Assembly: GCA_019090455.1 (NCBI GenBank)
Contig: JAHRWA010000015.1
Span: forward strand, 150,512 to 214,511
DNA length: 64,000 nucleotides
Direction: 5' to 3'
Source of the DNA: Pseudomonadales bacterium
GTDB lineage: Bacteria > Pseudomonadota > Gammaproteobacteria > Pseudomonadales > DC-out160
In this document: positions 1 to 8,276 of the stretch, in pieces
Position numbering within the stretch: the stretch's first letter is position 1
How the letters are laid out: each line of letters opens with the position of its first letter
The notes under the pieces: generated by a model
Seen by the model: only the letters and a program-made list of their open reading frames with translations
Databases searched by the model: none
Told to the model about the DNA's origin: nothing
Made by a program: the position numbers and the translations under genes

Positions 1-1308
1 TCCATATATAGAAACACAAAAAAGCTAGTGGCTGGTGAAGTTGTAACGTTTGATATAGATTCACTAGAATCAACTACTGGGAAATATTGGAGCGTTAAAT
101 CTACTTATGAAAATATTCATCCTATATGCACTTTAGCGTCAAAAAAAGAGCTCAAAAGCTTACTGATAGATTCGATTCAAAAGCAGTTAATTGCTGACGT
201 TGATGTTGGGATTCTTCTTTCTGGAGGGGTAGATTCTTCGTTGATTGCAGCTATTTCTAAAAAAGAGTTGGGGAAGAATGTTGAAACATTTACAGTGGGT
301 TTCTCAAATTTAAAATATGATGAAAGCCATTCGGCGAAAACCATAGCAGATTATCTTGGTTTAAAATCTCACGTTGAGATTATTCAAGATAAAGATATTC
401 TCGAATTAGTTAAGAAAATACCTTTTGTATATTCGGAACCATTTGCCGATACTTCATTATTACCAACTATATTAATTAGTAAAATTGCACACAATTCAGT
501 TTCAGTTTGTTTAACTGGCGATGGAGGGGACGAATTGTTCGGGGGTTATACTCGGTATAATATGGCTGATCTTATTTATAGGCATACTAGCTGGATACCT
601 GAGAATATTCGACGTATCAGTGGAGGCATAGCGAATGATTTATATAGCAGTCACTTATCAAAGTGCATGTCAAATAAACCGAGGGAGGCACTATATAAAT
701 TTTCAAAAATTATAAGTTATTCTGACGAGTTGGGATTGTATGAAAATATTATTTCACCGTTTAGATCCGAAATAGATAATATATTAAAAGTTAAAAGCGA
801 CATATCAATATTTGATACTTTAGATTTGAAAACGGACGGCATCAATTTCCAAGAACTGATGATGCAAATCGATAAAGTTACTTACTTGCCAGAGAATAAT
901 TTAACTAAAATAGATCGAGCATCGATGTACAGTAGCGTGGAAGTTAGAGCTCCGTTGCTAGATTACCGAATAGTTTCTTTATCGTCACGGATACAGTCAA
1001 ATCAAAAGTTCAGTAAAAGTAGAGGCAAATTAATTTTGCGTTCTTTGCAGCATGACTATTTGCCTGAAAACATTATTGAAAATAAGAAAAGAGGATTTAC
1101 TGTACCTGTAGGGGAATGGTTAAAAGGCCCTTTAAAATCCTGGGCTGAGGAGTTACTTGATAGCCATAATGCGACGATTCAGGAGTTTATCAATATGGAT
1201 GAGCTTAAATTAATGTATAAAAGTCACTGCAATGGTGACAGAGATTGGAATAACATATTGTGGACTGCGTTTACTTTTATTAATTGGTGTCATTGCTACG
1301 AGACCTGA
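1..1308 (+). CDS. asnB: Asparagine synthase (glutamine-hydrolysing)-like, C-terminal part, cut by window start
   Basis: The reading frame is open from base 1, so this is the synthetase half of an AsnB-type amidotransferase; the N-terminal glutaminase domain would lie upstream. The ATP pyrophosphatase loop LSGGVDSS is encoded near 216-240, followed by GDGGDELFGGY near 520-550 and VEVRAPLLD near 940-963, all typical of the family. Such enzymes transfer glutamine-derived ammonia to an adenylated carboxylate. In polysaccharide clusters, AsnB paralogues often amidate a sugar uronic acid or peptide substituent instead of making free asparagine; that role is inferred here from the glycosyltransferase just downstream, 2 bases after the stop. 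A GTG at 28 is only an internal codon. DNA is AT-rich like the next five genes. Confidence 0.9.
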   Translation, partial: SIYRNTKKLVAGEVVTFDIDSLESTTGKYWSVKSTYENIHPICTLASKKELKSLLIDSIQKQLIADVDVGILLSGGVDSSLIAAISKKELGKNVETFTVGFSNLKYDESHSAKTIADYLGLKSHVEIIQDKDILELVKKIPFVYSEPFADTSLLPTILISKIAHNSVSVCLTGDGGDELFGGYTRYNMADLIYRHTSWIPENIRRISGGIANDLYSSHLSKCMSNKPREALYKFSKIISYSDELGLYENIISPFRSEIDNILKVKSDISIFDTLDLKTDGINFQELMMQIDKVTYLPENNLTKIDRASMYSSVEVRAPLLDYRIVSLSSRIQSNQKFSKSRGKLILRSLQHDYLPENIIENKKRGFTVPVGEWLKGPLKSWAEELLDSHNATIQEFINMDELKLMYKSHCNGDRDWNNILWTAFTFINWCHCYET

Positions 1309-1310
1309 TC

Positions 1311-2423
1311 ATGATTGTTGTATTACATATCATAAACGGATTGAATCGGGGGGGGGCTGAACGGATGCTGCTCAAACTTATTACATCCACCCAAAGTAAG
1401 AAAGTGAATAATATTATTTTGTCGCTATTGGATAGGGGAGAGTTAGCTGAGGAAATTGAAAGTACTGGGGCGAAAGTTTTCTATTTGGGTTTAGCCAGAC
1501 CCTCTTTAGGGTATGTCTGGCGCACAATTAAATATATTAGAGAAGTCGATGATATTAAGGTGGTGCAAGGTTGGATGTACCATGCAAATGTTGCATCAAC
1601 GATTGTCTGGTTATTATTTTTTAATAAGAGAAAACTGATTTTTAATGTAAGGCATTCCTTGCAAGATTGGAAGTTGGAAAGCAAAAAAAGCAAAGTTTCA
1701 ATTATTATTGGAAAATATTTGTCTGTGTTCGCAGATTACATAATTTATAATTCTTCTAAAGCAAAAAAACAACACGAGGTGTTTGGTTATTGCACTGATA
1801 ATGCAAGAGTAATCCATAATGGATTTAATGTTTTACCCGTTAGTGAGGGTCTATCATTCAGTGACATGTTTTCGGCAGATATTGTTAAGAAACTAACAAC
1901 TGATACGGTTTTGGTTGGGAAAGTTGCGCGTTTTCACAAGATGAAGGGCTATGATGTTTTTCTTGATGCGTGTGCAATTATTCAAAAATCTTATCCTAAT
2001 GTTCTATTTGTTTGTATCGGTCGTGGTACAGATTCAAAAGAATTCGTAGAGACTGTGGCCTCTTTAGGTCTAACTGGAGCTGTTATCATGCTCGGTGAAG
2101 TTAGTGATCCTAGGCCTTATGTAAGTTCCTTAGATATTTGTGTTAATGCTTCCCATACTGAAGGGATGCCAAATTCAGTAGGGGAAGCAATGGAAGCTGG
2201 GATACCATGTGTAGCTACTAATGTTGGCGATACTAAAGTTTTATTTAGTGATCAGAGTTATATAGTTGAGCCAAAGGATATACGTGGTTTGAGTGAAAAA
2301 ATAATGAAGTTGATTGAAATGAATTCATGTGAACGAAGGGAAATTGGTCTTAAGAATCGTGAGTTTGTTAAGCAAGGTTTCAATATGAAACAAGTTTTTC
2401 AAAAATACCTGGATATATACTAG
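1311..2423 (+). CDS. GT4-family glycosyltransferase with a G9 tract near its start
   Basis: Cytoplasmic glycosyltransferase of the GT-B/GT4 type, predicted to add one sugar to a lipid-linked surface glycan. The start is the ATG at 1311, giving MIVVLHIINGLNRGGAERML, the usual N-terminal nucleotide-fold strand and GGAE loop of this family. The C-terminal donor site is seen as EGMPNSVGEAMEAGIPCV near residues 283-300, an EX7E motif. It is 370 residues, normal for GT4, and starts 2 bases after the asnB stop, so it is probably translationally linked. Codons 13-16 contain nine consecutive G bases (1348-1356), where slippage would frameshift the gene at once. Donor and acceptor sugars cannot be read from sequence. 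Confidence 0.88.
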   Translation: MIVVLHIINGLNRGGAERMLLKLITSTQSKKVNNIILSLLDRGELAEEIESTGAKVFYLGLARPSLGYVWRTIKYIREVDDIKVVQGWMYHANVASTIVWLLFFNKRKLIFNVRHSLQDWKLESKKSKVSIIIGKYLSVFADYIIYNSSKAKKQHEVFGYCTDNARVIHNGFNVLPVSEGLSFSDMFSADIVKKLTTDTVLVGKVARFHKMKGYDVFLDACAIIQKSYPNVLFVCIGRGTDSKEFVETVASLGLTGAVIMLGEVSDPRPYVSSLDICVNASHTEGMPNSVGEAMEAGIPCVATNVGDTKVLFSDQSYIVEPKDIRGLSEKIMKLIEMNSCERREIGLKNREFVKQGFNMKQVFQKYLDIY

Positions 2424-2431
2424 AAACTGAC

Positions 2432-3169
2432 ATGGCAAAATATATTTTAAGGTTGGATGACGCTTGTCATACGATGGATTTATCAAAGTGGTCTAGGGTC
2501 GAATCCATTTTAGACAATTATAATATTAGACCAATCGTTGCGGTGGTTCCTAACAATAAGGATAAGAAACTTTTAATAGATACCTATGATAAAGAATTTT
2601 GGACAAAAGTAACTAGTTGGGAGCTTAAGGAATGGACGATTGCATTGCATGGCTTTGAACACAAGTACATAACTAAATGCAGCGGATACTTACCATTTAA
2701 TAAAAAGTCTGAGTTTGCCGGTTTATTACTCGAAGAGCAAAAACGACGAATTAAGTGTGGAGTGCAGATATTTAATGATAATAATTTTGAACCACGTATT
2801 TGGGTAGCTCCTTCCCATACCTTTGATCATGACACCTTAATTGCTTTGAAAGAGCATAGTAAGGTGGTGGTAATTAGTGACGGGATTTCATATCGACCAT
2901 ATAAATACCTAGGTTTTATTTGGGTTCCTCAGCAACTTTGGAAATATCATTGGATGCCGTTCGGAGTTTGGACGATCTGTTTACATCCAAATTCTATGTC
3001 AGAAAAAGCCATCGAAAATCTCGAAAACATGCTGAGGAAGAAACATAAAAAATTCGTACACATCGATTATGTACTCGAGCATGTTGGGCATAAATCTATA
3101 TTAGATAGCATTTTTCAATTTGCGTACAGGGTTGTATTTTTTTTAAAAAAACTAGGAGAGTTAATATGA
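2432..3169 (+). CDS. DUF2334/polysaccharide deacetylase-like protein
   Basis: A 245-residue protein of the NodB-fold carbohydrate esterase superfamily. It begins YILRLDDAC (the RxDD element of DUF2334-type deacetylases). ALHGFEHKY near residues 71-79 has the HxxEH-like metal-binding pattern, and APSHTFD and LHPN lie where later active-site motifs are expected. A C-terminal hydrophobic stretch is probably not a true membrane segment. It likely deacetylates, or is a related hydrolase acting on, a sugar of the surface polymer. It lies 8 bases after the glycosyltransferase and overlaps the methyltransferase by 4 bases (ATGA), which indicates one operon. Specificity is unknown. Confidence 0.75.
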   Translation: MAKYILRLDDACHTMDLSKWSRVESILDNYNIRPIVAVVPNNKDKKLLIDTYDKEFWTKVTSWELKEWTIALHGFEHKYITKCSGYLPFNKKSEFAGLLLEEQKRRIKCGVQIFNDNNFEPRIWVAPSHTFDHDTLIALKEHSKVVVISDGISYRPYKYLGFIWVPQQLWKYHWMPFGVWTICLHPNSMSEKAIENLENMLRKKHKKFVHIDYVLEHVGHKSILDSIFQFAYRVVFFLKKLGELI

Positions 3170-3750
3170 CTTCGCTAGTAGTCGTTTTCAAGAAAATCGC
3201 GCGAACTTGTCTAATGTGTATTTATCGTTTTGAAAAATGGCATACAAGTCCAGCGGAAAATAGGGACTATGTTAAAAATATAATAGAGATTTTGAATAAA
3301 AAAAAGTCAAGGAACAGTGTTGTTGAAATCGGTTGTGGATTGGGAGACATCATAAGAAAAGTAGATTATAAAAAAAAATATTATTTGGATCTTTCGCCAA
3401 ATGTCCTTGAAGCAGCAAAATTTTTGACTATATTCTCCAAATTCAGGAGTGAGGATTCTTTCTGTGTTTTCGATTTTGTGACAGATTCCTTTCTCCATCC
3501 GGTAGATGCCGTGGTTTTGGTTAATTGGATACATAATATTGATCCGGACACCTTGAAAAATAGAATTGACGTGATTGTTAATGACGTTTTGAACGAATCT
3601 GGTTTTTTGATATTTGATATCGTTGATGAAAACAGAAATTATCAGTTCAATCACAAAATTTCGGATTTGTTGGTTAGGGAAGACCTTGTTATTAGAGAAT
3701 ATGAATGCAATAAATTTGATAGACGCATTGTGGTTGCTGAAAAAAAATAG
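3166..3750 (+). CDS. SAM-dependent methyltransferase, class I
   Basis: A 194-residue Rossmann-fold methyltransferase. Motif I is VVEIGCGLGDII (near residues 53-64), which binds S-adenosylmethionine; the acidic end of strand beta2 is YYLDLSP. The central part FVTDSFLHPVDAVVLVNWIHN fits the post-motif region. It may methylate a sugar in the polysaccharide, an inference from its position between a deacetylase-like protein and a glycosyltransferase. Its start overlaps the preceding stop. The gene is very AT-rich with long A runs. The opposite-strand frame of 156 codons here is a shadow. Confidence 0.8.
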   Translation: MTSLVVVFKKIARTCLMCIYRFEKWHTSPAENRDYVKNIIEILNKKKSRNSVVEIGCGLGDIIRKVDYKKKYYLDLSPNVLEAAKFLTIFSKFRSEDSFCVFDFVTDSFLHPVDAVVLVNWIHNIDPDTLKNRIDVIVNDVLNESGFLIFDIVDENRNYQFNHKISDLLVREDLVIREYECNKFDRRIVVAEKK

Positions 3751-3844
3751 CTTTAAAAATATTTTGGTCTTGAACAAGTAAATAGGTTTAATATTCTAAA
3801 GACATGTTCTTATATCCACATAACTATTATGCTTTTTTTGATAT

Positions 3845-4999
3845 ATGGAGTTACTGCACTTGAATTCTAAAAGAATTGTTTTAGTTGCGAATAGGGGGGT
3901 TGCAATTAGGAGTTCACGTTTGAAATTAATTGAACAAATTATTAATAGAGGTTATGAGGTTATAGTCATCACTGCTGATGATGAGCATTCACGTTATTTA
4001 CGGTCGCTTGGGGTTGAGTTAGTGGTGGCTTGTTTTGATAGGGGTGGGTTCTCTATATGTAATGATATAAGGGTATTTTGGGTGATGTACAAGGCTTATC
4101 GTCACTATAAGCCTGAACTAATTCATCACTTTCATGCAAAGCCAGTGATTATGGGGTCAATTGCAGCTCGATTGGCCTGTGGGAGAAAAACTAAGATTGT
4201 GAATTCCATTACTGGGTTGGGGCATGCGTTTATATCGGGAGGGTGGGTAAAACGACTCGCTGGATTTGGATATAAGTTAGCATTAGGTATTTCAGACGCT
4301 GTAATATTCCAAAATTCGGATGATAGAACATTGTTTATTGACAATAATTGGACAAAAGAAAAATGCTCGCATTTGATTGTTAGTTCAGGGGTTGATATCG
4401 ATAAATATTCCTTTGTGACTTTTGATTCCAGGCAAAAGAAAGATGAGAGGTTACGGGTTCTAATGGTTGGCCGGCTACTAGGACAAAAAGGTGTAATTGA
4501 GTTTATTGAAGCGGCCAAGATTCTCAAGGGGCTATACCCGAATGTTTCATTTGAAATTGCGGGTGAATATGACTTGGTGCACCCGGATGGTATTTCAGAA
4601 GAGATTATTCAGGCCTCCGTAGATGCTGGTGCTGTTAAGTACTTAGGGTATGTCTCTAACCTACCTAAGATACTTAAAGAAATAGATGTTTTTGTTTTAC
4701 CCTCATATAGAGAAGGTGTTCCGAGAGCTGTTTTAGAGGCGTCATCAAACGGGATTCCTTGTGTTGGTGCTGATGTGCCGGGAACCCGAGAGGCTATTGT
4801 TGATGGGAAAACCGGTTTTCTAGTTGAAGTCAAAAATGCCGTTGCGCTGGCTGATGCTATTGAAAAGCTATTAGCGTCTTCTTCCATGCGAGAAGTGATG
4901 GGGGCTGAGGCAAGGAATATGGTTGTCTCTCAATTTGAACTGGGTGTAATTACGGGTAAGCAGGTAGATGTTTATCAAAAAGTTGGAGCGTTAATTTAG
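3845..4999 (+). CDS. GT4-family glycosyltransferase (N-acetylhexosamine-transferase-like)
   Basis: A 384-residue GT-B glycosyltransferase. The N-terminal half has HHFHAKPVIMGSIAARLA and VNSITGLGHAF, resembling the PglA/WbpX-like group that often adds the second sugar to an undecaprenyl-linked primer. The C-terminal half has VLMVGRLLGQKGVIEFIEAA and the EX7E donor motif in REGVPRAVLEASSNGIP. It sits just before the sulfotransferase and the initiating sugar transferase, consistent with an early step of repeat-unit assembly at the inner face of the membrane. The ATG at 3845 is used; a TTG at 3860 is a weaker alternative. It overlaps the next gene by one base. Confidence 0.87.
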   Translation: MELLHLNSKRIVLVANRGVAIRSSRLKLIEQIINRGYEVIVITADDEHSRYLRSLGVELVVACFDRGGFSICNDIRVFWVMYKAYRHYKPELIHHFHAKPVIMGSIAARLACGRKTKIVNSITGLGHAFISGGWVKRLAGFGYKLALGISDAVIFQNSDDRTLFIDNNWTKEKCSHLIVSSGVDIDKYSFVTFDSRQKKDERLRVLMVGRLLGQKGVIEFIEAAKILKGLYPNVSFEIAGEYDLVHPDGISEEIIQASVDAGAVKYLGYVSNLPKILKEIDVFVLPSYREGVPRAVLEASSNGIPCVGADVPGTREAIVDGKTGFLVEVKNAVALADAIEKLLASSSMREVMGAEARNMVVSQFELGVITGKQVDVYQKVGALI

Positions 5000-5883
5000 T
5001 GGGAATTCTTAATCCAGAAATAGCTTGCCAACCTGTGGTTATTGTCGGTGCTCCTAGATCCGGCACAAATATGCTTCGCGATATTCTAACCCAACTCGAT
5101 GATGTAAGTACTTGGCCTTGCGATGAAATAAACTATATATGGCGTCACGGAAACGTTTCACATATTTCCGATGAGTTTGTTAGAGAAGATGCAACACCGC
5201 AAGTAAAAAAGTATGTAAGGGGAAAGTTCAAAACAATTGCCAATGAGCATAAGGTAGATGTGATTGTTGAAAAAACATGTGCAAATTCTCTTCGAATAGA
5301 TTTTGTCGATGAGATTCTGCCAGAAGCAAAATATATTTTTATTTGCCGGGATGGTATTGATGCGGTCGGGTCTGCAAAAATACGTTGGACGGCTGAGTTA
5401 GATATTAAGTACATACTCGAAAAAGTGAAGTTCGTACCTATTTCTGATTTACCCTATTACGGGTTTCGGTATTTTGTTAATCGCCTATACCGCATATTTT
5501 CCAATAACAAACGGCTCGCGTTTTGGGGGCCGAAGATAAAAGGCATGAGTGTGATTTTGGATGAACATTCTTTAAATGAAGTCTGTGCCTTGCAGTGGGA
5601 ACGTTGTGTAAACAAAGCTGAAAAATTCTTAGATGTGATGCCCGAAGGTAAGGTAATAAAAGTCAAATACGAAGATTTGATCAGTGATCCGAAAGTAGAA
5701 ATTAGACGGCTAGTTGAGTTTGTTGGCAAATCTGTAGGTGAGGAAGAGTTAGTTGGGTTTATTAGCGATATTTCAGCTAGTAGTATAGGTAAGGGTCGAA
5801 GACAGCTTGGTGAGCAAGAAGTTAATACGCTAACTGGTTTAATAGGAGTGACGCTTGCAAGGCTGGGCTATGAAAACCATTGA
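4999..5883 (+). CDS. Sulfotransferase family protein (PAPS-dependent)
   Basis: A 294-residue sulfotransferase. VVIVGAPRSGTNMLRDIL near residues 13-30 is the 5'-phosphosulfate-binding loop, and FICRDGIDAVGSAKIRW near 115-131 matches the 3'-phosphate-binding RDxxD...S element. VKYEDLISDP near 218-227 is a further family motif. It most likely transfers sulfate from PAPS to a sugar hydroxyl of the surface polysaccharide; sulfated exopolysaccharides are common in marine bacteria. The start is GTG, overlapping the previous TAG by one base. Acceptor unknown. Confidence 0.85.
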   Translation: MGILNPEIACQPVVIVGAPRSGTNMLRDILTQLDDVSTWPCDEINYIWRHGNVSHISDEFVREDATPQVKKYVRGKFKTIANEHKVDVIVEKTCANSLRIDFVDEILPEAKYIFICRDGIDAVGSAKIRWTAELDIKYILEKVKFVPISDLPYYGFRYFVNRLYRIFSNNKRLAFWGPKIKGMSVILDEHSLNEVCALQWERCVNKAEKFLDVMPEGKVIKVKYEDLISDPKVEIRRLVEFVGKSVGEEELVGFISDISASSIGKGRRQLGEQEVNTLTGLIGVTLARLGYENH

Positions 5884-6499
5884 TGACTCTGCTGTACTCG
5901 GTTTAGATGTCGGGCAAAGGTTTTTTAAAAGAGGTTTTGATCTTCTCTTCTCGATGTTAGGTCTGATTTTCTTTTCATGGTTAATTGTTTTTTCTTTTGT
6001 GCTAGCTTCTATCGATACGAGATCAATTGGTTTTTTTCTTCAGACTAGGGTTGGGAAAAGCGGTCAGCTATTTAGGGTAATTAAGATCAAAACGATGTGC
6101 GCAGTTGATGGCCATAATACAACTGTGACTGCATGTGGTGATCCACGAATTACAAAATTGGGAGCGGTCTTCAGGGAAACTAAAATTGATGAGTTGCCTC
6201 AGTTGATGAATGTTTTTTTTGGGGATATGAGCTTTGTTGGCCCTCGCCCAGATGTACCTGGGTTCGCCGATAACCTATCAGGCGATGATCTGATTATTCT
6301 TTCCATTCGGCCTGGGATTACAGGCCCTGCAACATTAGAGTATAAAAACGAGGAACAAATATTGGCAGGGAAACAAAACCCAGAAAAGTATAATGCTGAA
6401 GTTATTTATCCTGAAAAAGTGAGATTAAATAGGGAATATATAGAAAATTATAGCTTGGTAACCGATATGAAATTAATATATAGAACGGTCTTTCATTGA
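5870..6499 (+). CDS. Initiating sugar-phosphate transferase (PglC/WbaP-type bacterial sugar transferase)
   Basis: A monotopic phosphoglycosyl transferase that moves a sugar-1-phosphate to undecaprenyl phosphate and so starts repeat-unit synthesis. After KRGFDLLFSMLGLIFFSWLIV (re-entrant membrane helix, near residues 22-42), the conserved ETKIDELPQLMNV carries the catalytic Asp-Glu pair and is followed by MSFVGPRPDVPG and IRPGITGPATL. At about 209 residues it is the small PglC-like form, without the extra WbaP membrane domain. The ATG at 5870 has AAGG 7 bases upstream; an in-frame TTG at 5855 with AGGAG 6 bases upstream is a real alternative. It overlaps the sulfotransferase gene by 14 bases. 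Confidence 0.88.
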   Translation: MKTIDDSAVLGLDVGQRFFKRGFDLLFSMLGLIFFSWLIVFSFVLASIDTRSIGFFLQTRVGKSGQLFRVIKIKTMCAVDGHNTTVTACGDPRITKLGAVFRETKIDELPQLMNVFFGDMSFVGPRPDVPGFADNLSGDDLIILSIRPGITGPATLEYKNEEQILAGKQNPEKYNAEVIYPEKVRLNREYIENYSLVTDMKLIYRTVFH

Positions 6500-6753
6500 A
6501 AATACATCAGTCATTTCATGTTGTGAAAAGCATCTGATGATGGAACTTCAGGAAATCAAGAATTGAAACATGCCCACTAAGGGCCGGTATAGCTACTGTT
6601 GAAATACATTGCACCCCCTGAGTTCGATAATATATGTTCAACAATAAAAAACAGTTGGATACTTAGGGAAAGGTGCTTTTTAGAAAGTAATTTTTAACTA
6701 AGTCTATTTTCCTTTTTGAAATACTGATATTTATTTGTAGAATAGGAATTGAA
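6500..6753. other. 254-base gap before the DegT gene
   Basis: No convincing gene. The AT-rich sequence probably carries the promoter for the next gene and marks the shift from the AT-rich front part of the cluster to DNA of ordinary composition. AGGAA at 6744-6748 is the ribosome site for the TTG start at 6754. Confidence 0.5.
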
Positions 6754-7938
6754 TTGTCAGATAAAATAGTTCTTAACCCTTGGCCTCACTTCTCTGAAGA
6801 AGAAGCAACGCGTGTTTCACAAGTGTTGCGTTCTAATAAAGTCAACTACTGGGCTGGCCAAGAAGGTCGCGAGTTTGAGAGAGAGTTTGCGCAATACTGC
6901 GGCGCTGAATATGCTGTCGCTTTGATGAATGGAACTGTCGCCTTAGAGTTGGCGCTATGTGTGCTTGGTATTGGACCGGGTGATGAGGTGATTGTTACCT
7001 CTCGGTCATTCATGGCTTCTGCGTCAGCTATTGTGAGGGTGGGCGCTACACCAGTTTTTGCAGATGTTAATGCTGACTCTCAGAATATCACCAAAGAATC
7101 TATCTCCAATGTTTTAACGGATCGAAGTCGGGCTGTGGTTGCCGTTCACTTAGCCGGTTGGCCCTGTGATATGGACTCCATAATTGGATTGGCATCAAAG
7201 TTTAAGTTAAAGGTTATCGAGGATTGCGCCCAAGCTCACGGTGCAAAGTATAAAGGAAAGTCTGTCGGCTCTATGGGAGATGTTGCAGCGTGGTCGTTTT
7301 GTCAGGATAAAATAATGACCACCGGCGGGGAGGGTGGCATGTTAACAACCAATGATCAGTCTCTATGGAAAAAAGCTTGGTCTTTCAAAGATCATGGGAA
7401 GTCTTGGGATGCCGTGTATAATCAAGAGCATCCTCCAGGTTTCAGATGGCTCCATAAATCAATTGGTACTAATTGGCGAATGACGGAAATGCAAGCGGCG
7501 ATTGGGCGTATTCAAATACAAAAAATGCCAGAGTGGCACGAAAAGAGAACCTCCAACGCACTGTCTTTATTAGATACTTGTATGAAATATCCTCGTGCTT
7601 TAAGAGTTCCGACGGTGCCAAGCGATATAGAGCATGCGTGGTATAAATGTTATGTGTTTATTGTTCAAGAGGGTTTGAAGCCTGAATGGTCAAGAGATCG
7701 CATAATGGCGGAAATAAACACATTAGGCATCCCTTGTTTTTCAGGTTCATGCTCCGAAATGTATCTTGAATCTGCATTTGAGGGGACGACTAGTGTACCT
7801 AATCAGCGGTTATCCATCGCTCGGGAGCTTGGAGAGACAAGCCTTATGTTTTTAGTGCATCCTACATTAAGTAGTAAAGAAATTTCGGCCACTTGTACTG
7901 GAATAGAAAAAGTGATGCAAGCAGCATCACTAGCGTGA
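6754..7938 (+). CDS. DegT/DnrJ/EryC1/StrS-family sugar aminotransferase
   Basis: A PLP-dependent nucleotide-sugar aminotransferase of 394 residues. VALMNGTVALELAL near 54-67 is the cofactor phosphate site and VIEDCAQAHGA near 151-161 holds the Asp that contacts the pyridine nitrogen. SFCQDKIMTTGGEGGML near 178-194 contains the Lys expected to form the Schiff base. It probably converts a 4-keto sugar, such as the product of the WbpM-like dehydratase next door, into an amino sugar; that link is inferred. The start is TTG at 6754, chosen because AGGAA precedes it by about 6 bases and no ATG fits the conserved N-terminus. Confidence 0.88.
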   Translation: MSDKIVLNPWPHFSEEEATRVSQVLRSNKVNYWAGQEGREFEREFAQYCGAEYAVALMNGTVALELALCVLGIGPGDEVIVTSRSFMASASAIVRVGATPVFADVNADSQNITKESISNVLTDRSRAVVAVHLAGWPCDMDSIIGLASKFKLKVIEDCAQAHGAKYKGKSVGSMGDVAAWSFCQDKIMTTGGEGGMLTTNDQSLWKKAWSFKDHGKSWDAVYNQEHPPGFRWLHKSIGTNWRMTEMQAAIGRIQIQKMPEWHEKRTSNALSLLDTCMKYPRALRVPTVPSDIEHAWYKCYVFIVQEGLKPEWSRDRIMAEINTLGIPCFSGSCSEMYLESAFEGTTSVPNQRLSIARELGETSLMFLVHPTLSSKEISATCTGIEKVMQAASLA

Positions 7939-8276
7939 GATGGTCAAATTTTAATAACTTTCTTTCCTTTATGTGCTAGACGGTTCCAAAACTTTTTGAG
8001 TCTGGAGTTGAAATTGATGCCCGCCGTTTTGAAAAAAACCGTCTCCCTTTATAGATTATTTTTCGTAGAACGCAAGATGCTACGATAGACGCCATTTTAG
8101 CGTGGGCGGCTTCCCGCTGGTGAACCTCATATTCACTGCTATTATTAGTTCCTACCATCCGCAACAGCTATAAAAAGTAATTTCCAATTGAGTGATTTAA
8201 AATGCTTGTTTGAGTTCATGGAATAACATACTCAAACAAGGCTCCACTTTTAACTAAGTGTCAAAGCAGGGAAGCT
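7939..8276. other. 338-base intergenic region with an 11-bp inverted repeat
   Basis: No gene is supported; a 62-codon minus-strand frame (7976-8164) has no recognisable features. An inverted repeat with perfect 11-bp arms (8205-8215 and 8230-8240) lies 36 bases before the dehydratase start. No T-tract follows, so it could be an operator, a leader hairpin or a non-canonical terminator. Confidence 0.5.

Noticed and set aside
28..60. GTG at 28 as start of the asparagine synthetase gene
   Set aside because: The frame is open back to base 1 and the protein would lack its essential N-terminal domain; it is a window-edge truncation.
3307..3777. A 156-codon minus-strand open frame opposite the methyltransferase
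   Set aside because: Composed mostly of the reverse complement of an AT-rich coding region; no motif seen.
7976..8164. A 62-codon minus-strand frame in the gap before the WbpM-like gene
   Set aside because: No ribosome site, no similarity I recognise, and a position where only a promoter is needed.
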